A DNA stretch of 64,000 nucleotides from Bacillota bacterium (lineage in GTDB: Bacteria; Bacillota; Clostridia; Oscillospirales; Ruminococcaceae), in assembly GCA_023433405.1 (NCBI GenBank), contig JAEZCT010000054.1, positions 71,090 to 135,089 of the forward strand, in the 5' to 3' direction. Both the position numbers and the translations under genes were made by a program. Below are positions 16,624 through 25,986 of the stretch, one piece after another. Below the pieces are notes generated by a model. The model searched no databases. It was not told where the DNA came from and saw nothing but the letters and a program-made list of their open reading frames with translations. How positions within the stretch are numbered: position 1 is the stretch's first letter; each line of letters begins with the position of its first letter.

Positions 16624-18987
16624 CTAAGCCAATTTTTCAAGGCTCGTGAAGTTTGCCATAATCTTTTTGGTGCCGCGCGTATCAAACGCGATTTCAAGAA
16701 GGGTGTCGTTGCCCATGGGGGTAACCGCTACAACCAGACCGTCGCCGAATATCTTATGGCGAACGCGCTCGCCTGTCGTAAAGCTCTGCCGAACCGTCTC
16801 CCTGGGCGCGCCAGCGGCATATGCCCCACCTGAAAAGGCTGAAGAGGTTACTGTGGTCCTGGTCTGGGGCGAAGTAGGCTGCTTGCTTGCCCAGGAAAGC
16901 ATGCCCGTTTCGTTTTTAAGCTCTGAAGGCATTTCGGAAAGAAAACGTGAAGGGCGGTTTCTGGTTGTTTGACCAAACAGCATACGCGAGGAGGCGTTTG
17001 TAATCGTAAGCTTCTCTTTGGCGCGCGTTATCGCCACATAGGCGAGACGGCGCTCCTCCTCCACCTCCGCGGGCTCATACATCGCGCGGGTACCCGGAAA
17101 GATTCCTTCCTCCATGCCCACGATATATACATTCGGAAACTCAAGACCCTTTGCGGAATGGATGGTCATCATCACCACCGCGTCAGCATCGGCGTTGTAG
17201 TTATCAATATCGGTAAGCAGGGAGATTTCCTCCAAAAAGCCCGAAAGCCCCGCCTGCTCGTTATCCGCCTGGTATTTCATCACATTGGACATCAGCTCGC
17301 TGAGGTTTTCAAGGCGGGTCAGTCCCTCATCCCCTTGTGCCTTGAGCATCTGCATGTATCCGGTGTCTTCTAAGACATCCTCCAGCAGGTCGTCGAGCGT
17401 GGCTTCCTTTGCGCGCTCCATAAAGGCGCGCAGCATATCCGCAAAGGAGTGCAGCGGCTGCGCCTTGCGGGCAAGCCCCGCGTACTGCTCCGGCTCGCTG
17501 ATCACCTCAAACAGCGACACACCAAGGCTGTCGGCAATTTCCCGTGCCATGGCGACAGTCGCGTCACCGATACCGCGCTTTGGTTCGTTAATAATGCGCG
17601 TTAAGCGCACGGTATCCGACGGGTTATTTATCACCGCAAGATAAGCAAGGATATCCTTAATCTCCTTGCGCTCATAAAAGCGAAGGCCGCCGATGATACG
17701 GTAAGGGATAGCCGCCTTGATAAAATGCTGCTCGAGCTGCGCGGACTGGGCGTTAAGGCGGTATAGAATGGCATGGTCGGAATACCGCTTGCCTGCCCGC
17801 ACGTTTTCCTCCACCGCGCTTGCAATGTAGGCACTCTCCTCATCCCCGCTCTGGGCGCGAAAAACCTGCACCAACTCGCCTGGGTTATTCTTGGTCCACA
17901 GGTTTTTGCCTTTGCGTTGGGTGTTGTGGGAAATAACCTGATTTGCGGCATTGAGAATGGTTTGGGTGCTGCGGTAGTTTTGCTCCAGCCGGATAACCTT
18001 TGCGTGGTCAAACTGATTTTCGAAGGAAAGTATATTTTCAATCGTCGCCCCGCGAAAGCGGTAGATGCTCTGGTCGTCGTCGCCCACGACGCAAATGCGC
18101 TGATGCGCGGCAGAAAGCAGGGCAACCAAACGAAATTGCGCATGGTTGGTATCCTGATACTCGTCCACCATCACATACGCAAAACGGCGCTGCCAGTGTG
18201 CAAGCACCTCGGGGAACTGCTCAAAAAGTTTTACCGTGCAGCAAATAATGTCGTCAAAATCCAGTGCGTTTGCTCCGCGCAGGCGCTTTTCGTACAGCTC
18301 GTACAGCTCGGCAAGCTTTGTCTGGCGGAACTCTCCCTGCGCCTCGGCCCTAGCACGCTTCGGCTCGATCATACGATCCTTAAAGCGGCTGACGGCTCCC
18401 AGCACCTGTTTGGGAGGAAACTGCTTGTCGCTAAGGTTTAAATCCTTAATACAACCCTTTAAGACGCGCACCGAGTCGTCGCTGTCGTAGATGGCAAAGC
18501 TGCGGTCGTAGCCCAGCGCCTCAATCTCACGGCGCAGGATGCGCGCACAGATAGAATGAAAGGTTCCCGCCCAGATATCCAGCGCCTGTTCTCCCAGCAC
18601 CGACTCCAAGCGGCTTTTTAGCTCTCCCGCCGCCTTGTTGGTAAAGGTGATGGCAAGCACATTCCATGGCTTTGGCTGGTCAACCCCAATCAGGCTTTGC
18701 AGGCGCCCGGGGTCGCTGACCTCCGATTTCGCGCAGGACGCAATAAAATCCATATCTCCCTCTGTCAGCCACTGAGGTACTTCTTCATTGAAGTATGCAT
18801 TGCCGTAGCGAATGAGATAGGCGATGCGGTTGACTATAACCGTCGTCTTACCGCTGCCGGCGCCCGCCAAAATTAAGAGCGGAACCTGTGTGCTGAACAC
18901 GGCGGCCCGCTGCGTTTCGTTCAGTCGCGAAAATTCCTTCTCGAGAATCTGCTTTTTCAATTGTATGTATGTAAGGCTCATGTCCAT
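16624..18987 (-). CDS. pcrA: UvrD/PcrA-type ATP-dependent DNA helicase
   Basis: 787 residues of a superfamily-1A 3'-5' helicase. Q-motif LNETQRAAV, Walker A AGAGSGKTT (about 41-49), LAITFTNKAAGELKSRL, AGTFHSICARILRRE, Walker B VDEYQDTN, VGDDDQSIYRFRGA, RLEQNYRST, MMTIHSAKGLEFPNVYIVGM and EEERRLAYVAITRA are in order. The C-terminal TTGERVRHKIFGDGLVVAV is the RNA-polymerase-binding Tudor-like tail of PcrA. About 45 residues (roughly 62-107) are inserted between motifs I and Ia. The ATG at 18987 follows GGAGG; an ATG at 19020 lies upstream of that site. It acts in repair and transcription-replication conflicts. Confidence 0.95.
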   Translation of the reverse strand: MDMSLTYIQLKKQILEKEFSRLNETQRAAVFSTQVPLLILAGAGSGKTTVIVNRIAYLIRYGNAYFNEEVPQWLTEGDMDFIASCAKSEVSDPGRLQSLIGVDQPKPWNVLAITFTNKAAGELKSRLESVLGEQALDIWAGTFHSICARILRREIEALGYDRSFAIYDSDDSVRVLKGCIKDLNLSDKQFPPKQVLGAVSRFKDRMIEPKRARAEAQGEFRQTKLAELYELYEKRLRGANALDFDDIICCTVKLFEQFPEVLAHWQRRFAYVMVDEYQDTNHAQFRLVALLSAAHQRICVVGDDDQSIYRFRGATIENILSFENQFDHAKVIRLEQNYRSTQTILNAANQVISHNTQRKGKNLWTKNNPGELVQVFRAQSGDEESAYIASAVEENVRAGKRYSDHAILYRLNAQSAQLEQHFIKAAIPYRIIGGLRFYERKEIKDILAYLAVINNPSDTVRLTRIINEPKRGIGDATVAMAREIADSLGVSLFEVISEPEQYAGLARKAQPLHSFADMLRAFMERAKEATLDDLLEDVLEDTGYMQMLKAQGDEGLTRLENLSELMSNVMKYQADNEQAGLSGFLEEISLLTDIDNYNADADAVVMMTIHSAKGLEFPNVYIVGMEEGIFPGTRAMYEPAEVEEERRLAYVAITRAKEKLTITNASSRMLFGQTTRNRPSRFLSEMPSELKNETGMLSWASKQPTSPQTRTTVTSSAFSGGAYAAGAPRETVRQSFTTGERVRHKIFGDGLVVAVTPMGNDTLLEIAFDTRGTKKIMANFTSLEKLA

Positions 18988-19088
18988 ATCCGTCCACAAT
19001 CCTCCAGTTGAATCAATCATTTAAATAGCTCCGCGCGCATGGGAAAGGAATTATTGTGAGAGCCGTTGCCCTTTTCTCAATCTCAATT

Positions 19089-19117
19089 ATTATAGCAAAA
19101 TCGCGTCATAAAATCAA
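19089..19117 (-). promoter_or_regulatory. Promoter for pcrA
   Basis: On the minus strand TTGATT (plus 19112-19117), 17-base spacer, TATAAT (plus 19089-19094), about 100 bases before the start. Confidence 0.55.
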
Positions 19118-19139
19118 ACAAATCCGGCTAAACACAAGA

Positions 19140-19182
19140 AAAGCGCAACTTGTCGCGGGCAAACCGCGTCAAGTTGCGCTTT
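19140..19182 (-). terminator. Terminator of glpK
   Basis: AAGCGCAACTTG pairs with CAAGTTGCGCTT, with an inner CGCGG/CCGCG stem. On the minus strand the stem is followed by TTTTCTTGT. Confidence 0.8.
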
Positions 19183-19190
19183 ACGAGCAA

Positions 19191-19297
19191 TACCAATTCC
19201 ATCAAAAAGTGTAAAATCATACATAAAATGCGCGTGAAAGCCCATACCTCAAAGAATTTTACTTGATTATAGTTCGCTTTTAAATCGGTTATTCGTA
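19191..19297 (-). repeat. MITE-like element, diverged (107 bp)
   Basis: TACCAATTCC at one end and AAATCGGTTATTCGTA at the other, flanked by CAA and TAA. The inner GCGTGAAAGCCCATACC and TTTTACTTGATTATAG match the family in minus orientation. It lies between the glpK stop and its terminator. Confidence 0.75.
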
Positions 19298-19382
19298 TAA
19301 CCGGTTATTTTAAGCCGCTCAAGCGTCGCAATTACCGTTTGGCCGCGATTGATAGGATTTAGCGCTATTCTGGCGCTCGGCC

Positions 19383-20885
19383 TTATATGTGCTCCTCCCA
19401 CGCCTTTGCACGCACTACTGCCTTATGCCAGGCGGCAATCAGCCGCCCTCTTGTCTGTTCCTCCATATCGGGCTCATAAACCTTATCGAGTGTCCAGTTG
19501 TCTTTAATCTCGTCCGTGTCCTTCCACAGCCCCACCGCAAGACCGGCAAGGTATGCCGCACCGAGCGCCGTGGTTTCGCGTATCATGGGGCGGCGGATGG
19601 TTCGGTTCATAATATCCGCCTGAAACTGCATTAAAAAGCCGTTTGCCGACGCGCCGCCATCCACCCGCAGCTCCGAAACAGGGATGCCCGTATCCGCCTC
19701 AATCGCCTCGACCAAATCACGGGTCTGATACGCAATGGACTCAAGCGCCGCCCGAATAATGTGGTTACGCCCGGTACCGCGCGTCAGTCCCAGAATCGCA
19801 CCCCGGGCGTACATATCCCAATGAGGCGCGCCAAGACCGGTAAAGGCGGGCACGACATAGACCCCCCCGTTATCCGACACCTTACGCGCAAAATACTCGC
19901 TGTCTGAAGATTCACTGATAAAGCGAAGCTCGTCGCGCAGCCACTGAATTACCGCGCCCCCCACAAAAACGCTGCCCTCCAGCGCGTAGCAAACCCGGCC
20001 GTCCGCGCTTGCGGCGATGGTGGTAAGCATACCGCGGGCGCTGCGGCACAGCTTTTGCCCTGTGTTCATTAGCATAAAGCAGCCGGTACCATAGGTATTT
20101 TTGATGCCGCCCGCCTCAAAGCAGGTTTGACCAAACAACGCCGCCTGCTGGTCGCCCGCAATCCCCGCAATAGGGACATCGCAGCCGGAAAGATTTGCGG
20201 TGCCGTACACCTCGCTTGAGGGGCACACCTTGGGCAGCATCTCCCGTGGGATATTCAGCTCGCGAAGGATGGTTTCATCCCAGCACAGCTTATTGATGTC
20301 AAACATCATGGTTCTGGAGGCGTTGGTGTAATCGGTAACATGGGCCTTTCCTCCGGTTAGCTTCCACACCAGCCAGCTGTCCACGGTGCCAAAGAGGATC
20401 TCTCCCCGTTTTGCCCGCTCACGCGCATCCGGTACATGGTCTAATATCCATGCCAGCTTTGTCGCACTGAAATACGCGTCGGGCAAAAGACCTGTGGTCG
20501 TTTGAATATGGTCTTTGAGCCCGCACTCCACCAGCTCCCCGCAGCGGTCGGCGGTACGGCGGCACTGCCATACAATGGCGTTGTAAACGGGTCTGCCTGT
20601 TGCCACATCCCACACAATGGTGGTTTCACGCTGGTTTGTAATGCCGATTGCCGCGACCTCGGCGGGGTCTATGTCACTTTTTGCAAGAGCCTCCATCAGC
20701 ACGCTGTACTGGGAGGAGTATATCTCCAGCGGGTCATGCTCCACCCACCCTGACTTTGGGTAATGCTGGACAATCTCCTTTTGCGCGAGACTTAAGATGT
20801 TTTGCGAGCGGTCGAAGATGATGGCGCGGGAGCTTGTGGTCCCCTGATCGAGTGCTATGATGTACTGCTTCTTCTTTTCCGGCAC
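19383..20885 (-). CDS. glpK: Glycerol kinase
   Basis: 500 residues, full length. ALDQGTTSSRAIIFDRSQNI is the phosphate-1 motif of FGGY kinases; GIAGDQQAALFGQTCFEAGG, KNTYGTGCFMLMNTG and RVDGGASANGFLMQFQADIM give the remaining conserved blocks. It phosphorylates glycerol to glycerol-3-phosphate with ATP. It starts at GTG with AAGGAGA about nine bases upstream. No glpF or glpD lies beside it. It is divergent from the glycan cluster. Confidence 0.96.
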   Translation of the reverse strand: MPEKKKQYIIALDQGTTSSRAIIFDRSQNILSLAQKEIVQHYPKSGWVEHDPLEIYSSQYSVLMEALAKSDIDPAEVAAIGITNQRETTIVWDVATGRPVYNAIVWQCRRTADRCGELVECGLKDHIQTTTGLLPDAYFSATKLAWILDHVPDARERAKRGEILFGTVDSWLVWKLTGGKAHVTDYTNASRTMMFDINKLCWDETILRELNIPREMLPKVCPSSEVYGTANLSGCDVPIAGIAGDQQAALFGQTCFEAGGIKNTYGTGCFMLMNTGQKLCRSARGMLTTIAASADGRVCYALEGSVFVGGAVIQWLRDELRFISESSDSEYFARKVSDNGGVYVVPAFTGLGAPHWDMYARGAILGLTRGTGRNHIIRAALESIAYQTRDLVEAIEADTGIPVSELRVDGGASANGFLMQFQADIMNRTIRRPMIRETTALGAAYLAGLAVGLWKDTDEIKDNWTLDKVYEPDMEEQTRGRLIAAWHKAVVRAKAWEEHI

Positions 20886-20963
20886 GATACTCGTTCTCCT
20901 TCGTCGCTTTTTATGTGCAAATCAAACCAAATTCGCGGGACTAAGCCCGTATGTATTGGTCTA

Positions 20964-20992
20964 ATTATACTCCCCGCCAGCTAAAATGGCAA
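20964..20992 (-). promoter_or_regulatory. Promoter for glpK
   Basis: On the minus strand TTGCCA (plus 20987-20992), 17-base spacer, TATAAT (plus 20964-20969), about 80 bases before the GTG start. The remaining divergent region to 21200 shows no other clear signal. Confidence 0.7.
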
Positions 20993-21200
20993 GAAACACA
21001 GCTAAAATTGCAGCGATGCCCTGTAGCTGTGGATACACGCCGCCGTCTGAGCTGCGCCAAACGACGGCGCAATGAAAACAAGATTCTCCTGCATTTCTTC
21101 GCAAAACGCGCGAATACTATTCATAAGCCCGAGGCTCGGCAAAATGAACTGCGAGACGCGTTGCCTCGTGAAAATAGCAAGCGGGAAAGACGGTGAGGGA

Positions 21201-23111
21201 ATGAACAAAAAGGTCAATCAACTTCGCTTTGTTCTGGTGCTTGCCTTTTTTGACCTGCTCAGCGCGGCCTGCTCGGTTGTTATCGGCTTTCGGCTCAAAT
21301 TTGGCTTTCTCGGACGCATTCCCACCCATTACACCTCAAACATCAATTACTATATCCTTGCCGTTTTTGTATTTACCGCACTATATAACCTTTTGCTGCA
21401 TGTATACTCCCTGCGGCGCCAGCACATTGATTTTGCCCATATCTCCCTGCTTTTGCCTTCCGCCGCGGCGGTATTTGGCTCGCTGGTTCTGTTCGACCGG
21501 GCTTTGCGGCTGGGGATGCCCTTTGAGGTTATGGCGATTATCAGCGCGCTGCTAATGTGCTTTATGCTGCTGTCACGGCTTATGCTAAAAGGGCTGAGCC
21601 GGGTCGTAACCTGGTATTCGCGCATGAACAGCAAAAACACGTCGCGGCGGGTCATCATCTACGCGGCGGGTGAAATGGGGAAATACCTTTGCCAGAAGCT
21701 GCTTTCCTCCCCTGAAAGCGGCCGCAGACCGGTGGCGTTTATTGATGACGACCGCTCCCTCCACGGACAGCGCTTTGCGGGGATAAAGGTGGTTGGCGGG
21801 CTAAAATCGCTTTCTTACGCAATTCTTGCCTATTCCGCTGCCGAGGTGATCCTCGCCCTGCCCAACGCGGAGGCGGAGCTTGTCAAACGCATTGTCGCGA
21901 TATGCCGCCAGCAAAAGGTTGAGGTGTCGCGCTTTGGCACCATAGAAAACCTTGAGGAGCCTGAGAAGGCGCGCATTAGCGGCATTCGGCTGGACGACCT
22001 CCTGCGCCGGGACAAGATCAGCCTGAACATGCAACTGGTGCGCTCCTTTTTGCAGGGTAAGCGGGTATTGGTTACAGGTGGTGCCGGCTCCATCGGCTCG
22101 GAGATCTGTCGTCAGGCGCTGGGGTTTGGCGCGGCACTGGTGATTGTGTTTGATATTGACGAGAACGGATTGTTCGAGCTTGGCAACGAGCTGCGTGAGA
22201 AGTTTGACGAACACCGTTTTTTTCTGCGCGTGGGTTCGGTGCGGGATGAGTTTCGCCTGTCGTCAATTTTTTCGAAATACCGCCCCGACGTGGTGTTTCA
22301 CGCCGCCGCGCACAAGCATGTGCCCATGATGGAGCAGAACCCCACGGAGGCAATTAAAAATAACGTGTTTGGCACTATTGCCGTGGCACGCTGTGCCGCG
22401 CTGCACGAATGCTCGCGGTTTGTGTTAATTTCCACCGACAAGGCGGTAAACCCCACTAGCATTATGGGTGCCTCCAAGCGCATCGCCGAGCGGTGCATCC
22501 GGCTGCTGTCCTCCCGTTCCAAGACCATCTTTGCCGCCGTGCGCTTTGGCAACGTCCTTGGCAGCAGCGGCAGCGTGGTACCGTTTTTTATTAGGCAGAT
22601 TGAAAGCGGCGGCCCTGTTACCGTCACCCACCCAGAGATGCGCAGGTATTTTATGACCATTCCCGAGGCGGTGCAGCTGGTGCTGGAGGCAGGCGGCATT
22701 GCGGCGGGAGGCGAAATCTTTGTGTTGGATATGGGCGAACCGGTGCGCATCTACGACCTTGCGCGGGATTTGATATTGCTCTACGGGCTTAGGCCGGATG
22801 TGGATATCCGAATCGAGTTTTGCGGCCTTCGTCCCGGCGAAAAGCTGTTTGAAGAGATATCCCTGGCTGAGGAGGAGGTGTCCAAAACCGATAACGACAA
22901 GATATATGTGCTCAAACAGGCGGAGGCCGACTTTGAGGGGCTGGAAACGATTTTAACGGCGCTGGAAAAAGCCGCCCGGGCGCAGAATACAGCGGCGCTG
23001 TACGCGGCGGTGCGGTGTTTGGTTCCCACCTTTGTGCGAGAGATTGAGCGGCAGGAGGAGACGCCGTGGGAAAACAGCTGCGAAACAGAATACGGTCAAG
23101 CCCCTTCTTGA
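21201..23111 (+). CDS. Membrane-bound UDP-sugar C4,C6-dehydratase (PglF/WbpM/CapD-like)
   Basis: 636 residues. Four membrane helices (about 8-130) precede a first Rossmann-like domain (RRVIIYAAGEMGKYLCQKLL) and the catalytic extended SDR domain with VLVTGGAGSIGSEICRQ (from about 288), VVFHAAAHKHVPMME and STDKAVNPTSIMGASKR, where Met-x3-Lys replaces the usual Tyr-x3-Lys as in PglF/FlaA1 relatives. These make UDP-4-keto-6-deoxy sugars, the first step to bacillosamine- or QuiNAc-type sugars. The ATG at 21201 follows GGTGAGGG. Its end overlaps the next gene by 46 bases, so it heads the glycan operon. Confidence 0.92.
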   Translation: MNKKVNQLRFVLVLAFFDLLSAACSVVIGFRLKFGFLGRIPTHYTSNINYYILAVFVFTALYNLLLHVYSLRRQHIDFAHISLLLPSAAAVFGSLVLFDRALRLGMPFEVMAIISALLMCFMLLSRLMLKGLSRVVTWYSRMNSKNTSRRVIIYAAGEMGKYLCQKLLSSPESGRRPVAFIDDDRSLHGQRFAGIKVVGGLKSLSYAILAYSAAEVILALPNAEAELVKRIVAICRQQKVEVSRFGTIENLEEPEKARISGIRLDDLLRRDKISLNMQLVRSFLQGKRVLVTGGAGSIGSEICRQALGFGAALVIVFDIDENGLFELGNELREKFDEHRFFLRVGSVRDEFRLSSIFSKYRPDVVFHAAAHKHVPMMEQNPTEAIKNNVFGTIAVARCAALHECSRFVLISTDKAVNPTSIMGASKRIAERCIRLLSSRSKTIFAAVRFGNVLGSSGSVVPFFIRQIESGGPVTVTHPEMRRYFMTIPEAVQLVLEAGGIAAGGEIFVLDMGEPVRIYDLARDLILLYGLRPDVDIRIEFCGLRPGEKLFEEISLAEEEVSKTDNDKIYVLKQAEADFEGLETILTALEKAARAQNTAALYAAVRCLVPTFVREIERQEETPWENSCETEYGQAPS

Positions 23112-24334
23112 AAGGGGTTTTAATCCTTATGAGCGGCTCGGTGCTGTCCCAGCTCGTGCCTTTTTTAGCGTCCCCAGTTTTAAGCCGTATCTATACCCCC
23201 GAGATATTCGGGGTATACAGCCTGTTTGTCTCCACCGTAAACATCCTTGATGTGTTTGCTACGCTAAAATACGATATGGCCATTGTCACTGCCAAGGAGG
23301 AAGCGCAGGCCGTAAGCCTGCTGTGGGTTTGCGCGGGTATCGCCGCGACGCTATGCGTCCTGCTTTTTTTGCTGGCGCCGCTTATTCCGGCACTGTTCCC
23401 AAGTTTTGCGGGCAGTAACCCGCTTTGGCTGTACTGGGTACCGGTTTCGGTGCTGTTTACCAGCGCGTTTTCCACCTTAAATCTGTTTTGCCTTCGTCTG
23501 GGGCAGTACCAAAGCATTACGCGGGCAAACATTGTACGGGCTGCTGCCGCCGCCGCGTTGCAGATATCCCTGGGCTTGGCGGGGCTGACCATATTTGGAC
23601 TGATTGCGGGACAGATTATTTCGTATTTTGCGGGGGCGTTTTTGCTGTGGTTTGGCGCGCGCAGGCAAATACGCCCGCCAGTCCTTAGTCGGCTGGCAAA
23701 ATCGGCCCGCGCAAGCTCCGATTTTCCCCGTTATACCCTGCCCGGCACGCTGGCCACTACGTTAAGCTACAACCTTGTATCCTATTTTCTCAACGCGTTT
23801 TTTCTCCCCGCACAGCTTGGGTACTATTCGGTTATCAATCAGGCGCTCAGCACTCCGCTTACGGTGGTTTCGGGCGCTGTGGGCAACGTGTTTTTTAAAC
23901 GTGCCTCGGAGGAAGAAAGCAGCGGGCAGATGAGCTTTGGCACCTTTCGCTCGGTAACGCGTACGCTGTTCTTTCTGTCACTGCCCATTTTTACCGCGCT
24001 CTATTTGTTTGCGGCACCTGTAATCCGTATTTTTCTCGGCGAGCAGTGGGTTCCCGCCGCCGCCATGGTGCGTGCGCTGGTACCGATGTTTTTAGTGCGC
24101 TTTGTTGTCAACCCTATTACCACCAGCGCCATTGTTGCAGGGCGACAAAGCGGCGCGATGCTGTGGCAGTTTTCGCTGCTTCTGGTTTCGGTAATTCCGG
24201 CGGCGGTTCAGTTGCTTTATCCCCTTTCGGCGGTTCAATATTTAACGCTGCTATCCTGGCTGCTTGCGTTTTGCTATGCGGTTTTTTACCTGTACTGCAG
24301 ACGGCTGCTGCTTGCCCGCCAAGTGAAGCCATAA
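23066..24334 (+). CDS. O-antigen/capsule flippase (Wzx-like)
   Basis: 422 residues with about twelve membrane helices. SGSVLSQLVPFLASPVLSRI and YTPEIFGVYSLFVSTVNI are the hallmark opening of Wzx-type exporters. It should flip the finished undecaprenyl-linked repeat unit across the membrane. The GTG start follows GAGGAGACGCC and lies inside the dehydratase gene, so the two are translationally coupled. A repeat element begins five bases after the stop. Confidence 0.9.
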   Translation: MGKQLRNRIRSSPFLKGVLILMSGSVLSQLVPFLASPVLSRIYTPEIFGVYSLFVSTVNILDVFATLKYDMAIVTAKEEAQAVSLLWVCAGIAATLCVLLFLLAPLIPALFPSFAGSNPLWLYWVPVSVLFTSAFSTLNLFCLRLGQYQSITRANIVRAAAAAALQISLGLAGLTIFGLIAGQIISYFAGAFLLWFGARRQIRPPVLSRLAKSARASSDFPRYTLPGTLATTLSYNLVSYFLNAFFLPAQLGYYSVINQALSTPLTVVSGAVGNVFFKRASEEESSGQMSFGTFRSVTRTLFFLSLPIFTALYLFAAPVIRIFLGEQWVPAAAMVRALVPMFLVRFVVNPITTSAIVAGRQSGAMLWQFSLLLVSVIPAAVQLLYPLSAVQYLTLLSWLLAFCYAVFYLYCRRLLLARQVKP

Positions 24335-24338
24335 CGAA

Positions 24339-24440
24339 TACTAATCTCCTCAATAATTATAGAATTGTAGATAAGAATCCGGTTAAAAGCCCATAAATCA
24401 AAGCTTTTCACTTGTTATTTATACACAGACGGCAATAATA
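24339..24440 (-). repeat. MITE-like element, diverged (about 102 bp)
   Basis: TACTAATCTCCTCAATAATT begins it; AAAAGCCCATAAATCAAAGC, TTTTCACTTG and TTATACACAG follow in family order (minus orientation), ending at a weak AATAATA. It lies inside the glycan operon, between the flippase and ligase genes, where its hairpin could alter expression of the downstream genes. Confidence 0.75.
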
Positions 24441-24468
24441 GCCGGTAAATTTACAGTATGACGGGAGC

Positions 24469-25887
24469 GTGCCGACTTTGAAGCAGATAATGGATAGAAT
24501 CAGAGCGGAGCTGTCCCCCGCCTTTGAGCTTGTATACCTTACCTGCGTATTCTTTATGTATTTTGAGATTGCCGTACCGCTGCCCTACAGCGTCTTTAAG
24601 GGCTTGTACGCCGGTGTGTTCCTCCTGCTTACGCTGCGAATCGTTTTGCTTCGGGAACGTCCCTGGGATTGGGTTCCGGCCTACCTGCGCTCCTCACGGG
24701 CGCTCGTTCCGGTGCTGCTGATGCTGGCTTACCTGCTGTGGGATGTGGCGGGGCTTTGGTATTCACCCAACCCCTCCTTTGCCGCAAAAAAATACCTTGT
24801 AATTTTGCCTATGCTTTTGTTTTTAATCCCCACCTTCTACTACATCCGCAGCGAGACGCGCCTGAATAAGCTTTACATGACCCTTGCCTTCTCCGGCATA
24901 TCCGTCGGATTGTTTTCGCTCTCAAACTATTTTGTCTATGAGTTCATTCCCCTGCCCTATATCCGCAGGCTGTCTTTTTTGGCAGACTATAACCGGTATG
25001 CCCAATGCCTGTTCATTCCCTTTGCACTGGGCTGCTTTGGAATTGCGAACACGAGGTTTAAAAACCGCCATACCCGTACCGCGCTGCTCTTTGCCTGCGC
25101 CGCGTACTATGCGCTGATTATCACGCTCAGCGGCTCGCGGCGCACCTATCTTGCACTGTTTCCCGCAATTGGTATCCTTTTACTATACCGCGCCTTTCTT
25201 GTTGCGCGATATAGCGTGAGCGAAAAGACGGCGTTCCGCCGTCTGGCGGCGGGAGCCGTGCTGTGTGTGCTCTGTGCGGCGGGCGTGTACCTTGGGCAGC
25301 TTGGATTTGAACGGTATTCGGACATAAAATACCGTTCCGAGCTTGAAAACGGCGGGAATGTGGGGCAGGAAAACACGGTGGAGGAGGTGATTGACACCAT
25401 TTCATCCGGCGGATTGTTTGATAAACGGCTGGTGATATGGCGTGTGGCGGTAAACGAGGCGCTAAACTACGAATTAAAGGATATACTAATAGGGCGCGGC
25501 AGCGGGTACGACGTCTACCTTTATGATATCACCGACGATAAAACCCTCGCCAAGCTTTACTCCGGCTTTAATAACAAGCCCAAAAATTGGATGAGCCCGC
25601 ATAACTTTTTGCTTGCCGACCTGTTAAGCGGCGGCGTAATTCGCGTGACGATATCGCTTGCCCTTGTGCTGGCGCTGATATCTCTCCTCTTTCGGTTGTT
25701 TGTACGCCGACCGGGTCGGGCTCTTCCGCTGATGCTGGCTATGGGCTTTGTGTATTTTTACGCCTTAATCTCCGGACACTACGGTTACGCGTATGACAAG
25801 TATTTTTATATTCTACTCGCGGCTATCGTGGCGGAGCACGCCCTGTCCCTGAGCCAAGGACACGACGGCAGCCGCGCAAGGCTTTAA
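24469..25887 (+). CDS. O-antigen ligase/polymerase family protein (Wzy/WaaL-like)
   Basis: 472 residues with about eleven membrane helices and a large external loop (about 275-385, containing SDIKYRSELENGGN and FNNKPKNWMSPHNFLLADLL). LSGSRRTYLALFPAIGILLL and the W-M-S-P-H-N-F-L-L motif match the Wzy_C/O-antigen ligase family. It would polymerise repeat units or ligate them to an acceptor outside the membrane. It starts at GTG (24469) after ACGGGAGC. Polymerase and ligase cannot be separated by sequence. Confidence 0.82.
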   Translation: MPTLKQIMDRIRAELSPAFELVYLTCVFFMYFEIAVPLPYSVFKGLYAGVFLLLTLRIVLLRERPWDWVPAYLRSSRALVPVLLMLAYLLWDVAGLWYSPNPSFAAKKYLVILPMLLFLIPTFYYIRSETRLNKLYMTLAFSGISVGLFSLSNYFVYEFIPLPYIRRLSFLADYNRYAQCLFIPFALGCFGIANTRFKNRHTRTALLFACAAYYALIITLSGSRRTYLALFPAIGILLLYRAFLVARYSVSEKTAFRRLAAGAVLCVLCAAGVYLGQLGFERYSDIKYRSELENGGNVGQENTVEEVIDTISSGGLFDKRLVIWRVAVNEALNYELKDILIGRGSGYDVYLYDITDDKTLAKLYSGFNNKPKNWMSPHNFLLADLLSGGVIRVTISLALVLALISLLFRLFVRRPGRALPLMLAMGFVYFYALISGHYGYAYDKYFYILLAAIVAEHALSLSQGHDGSRARL

Positions 25888-25986
25888 TTCCTTTCCCATT
25901 TTCATTTTTACGGCAACCGGTAAGGATATGACAAGCCTATGGCACCATTATTATAGCGACAATGATGGAAAGGCTTGGTCAACAAT

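Noticed and set aside
20886..21200. In-frame upstream extension of the dehydratase to 21072
   Set aside because: The extra 43 codons include no ribosome site and read as non-membrane sequence; the ATG at 21201 has GGTGAGGG and starts at the first membrane helix.
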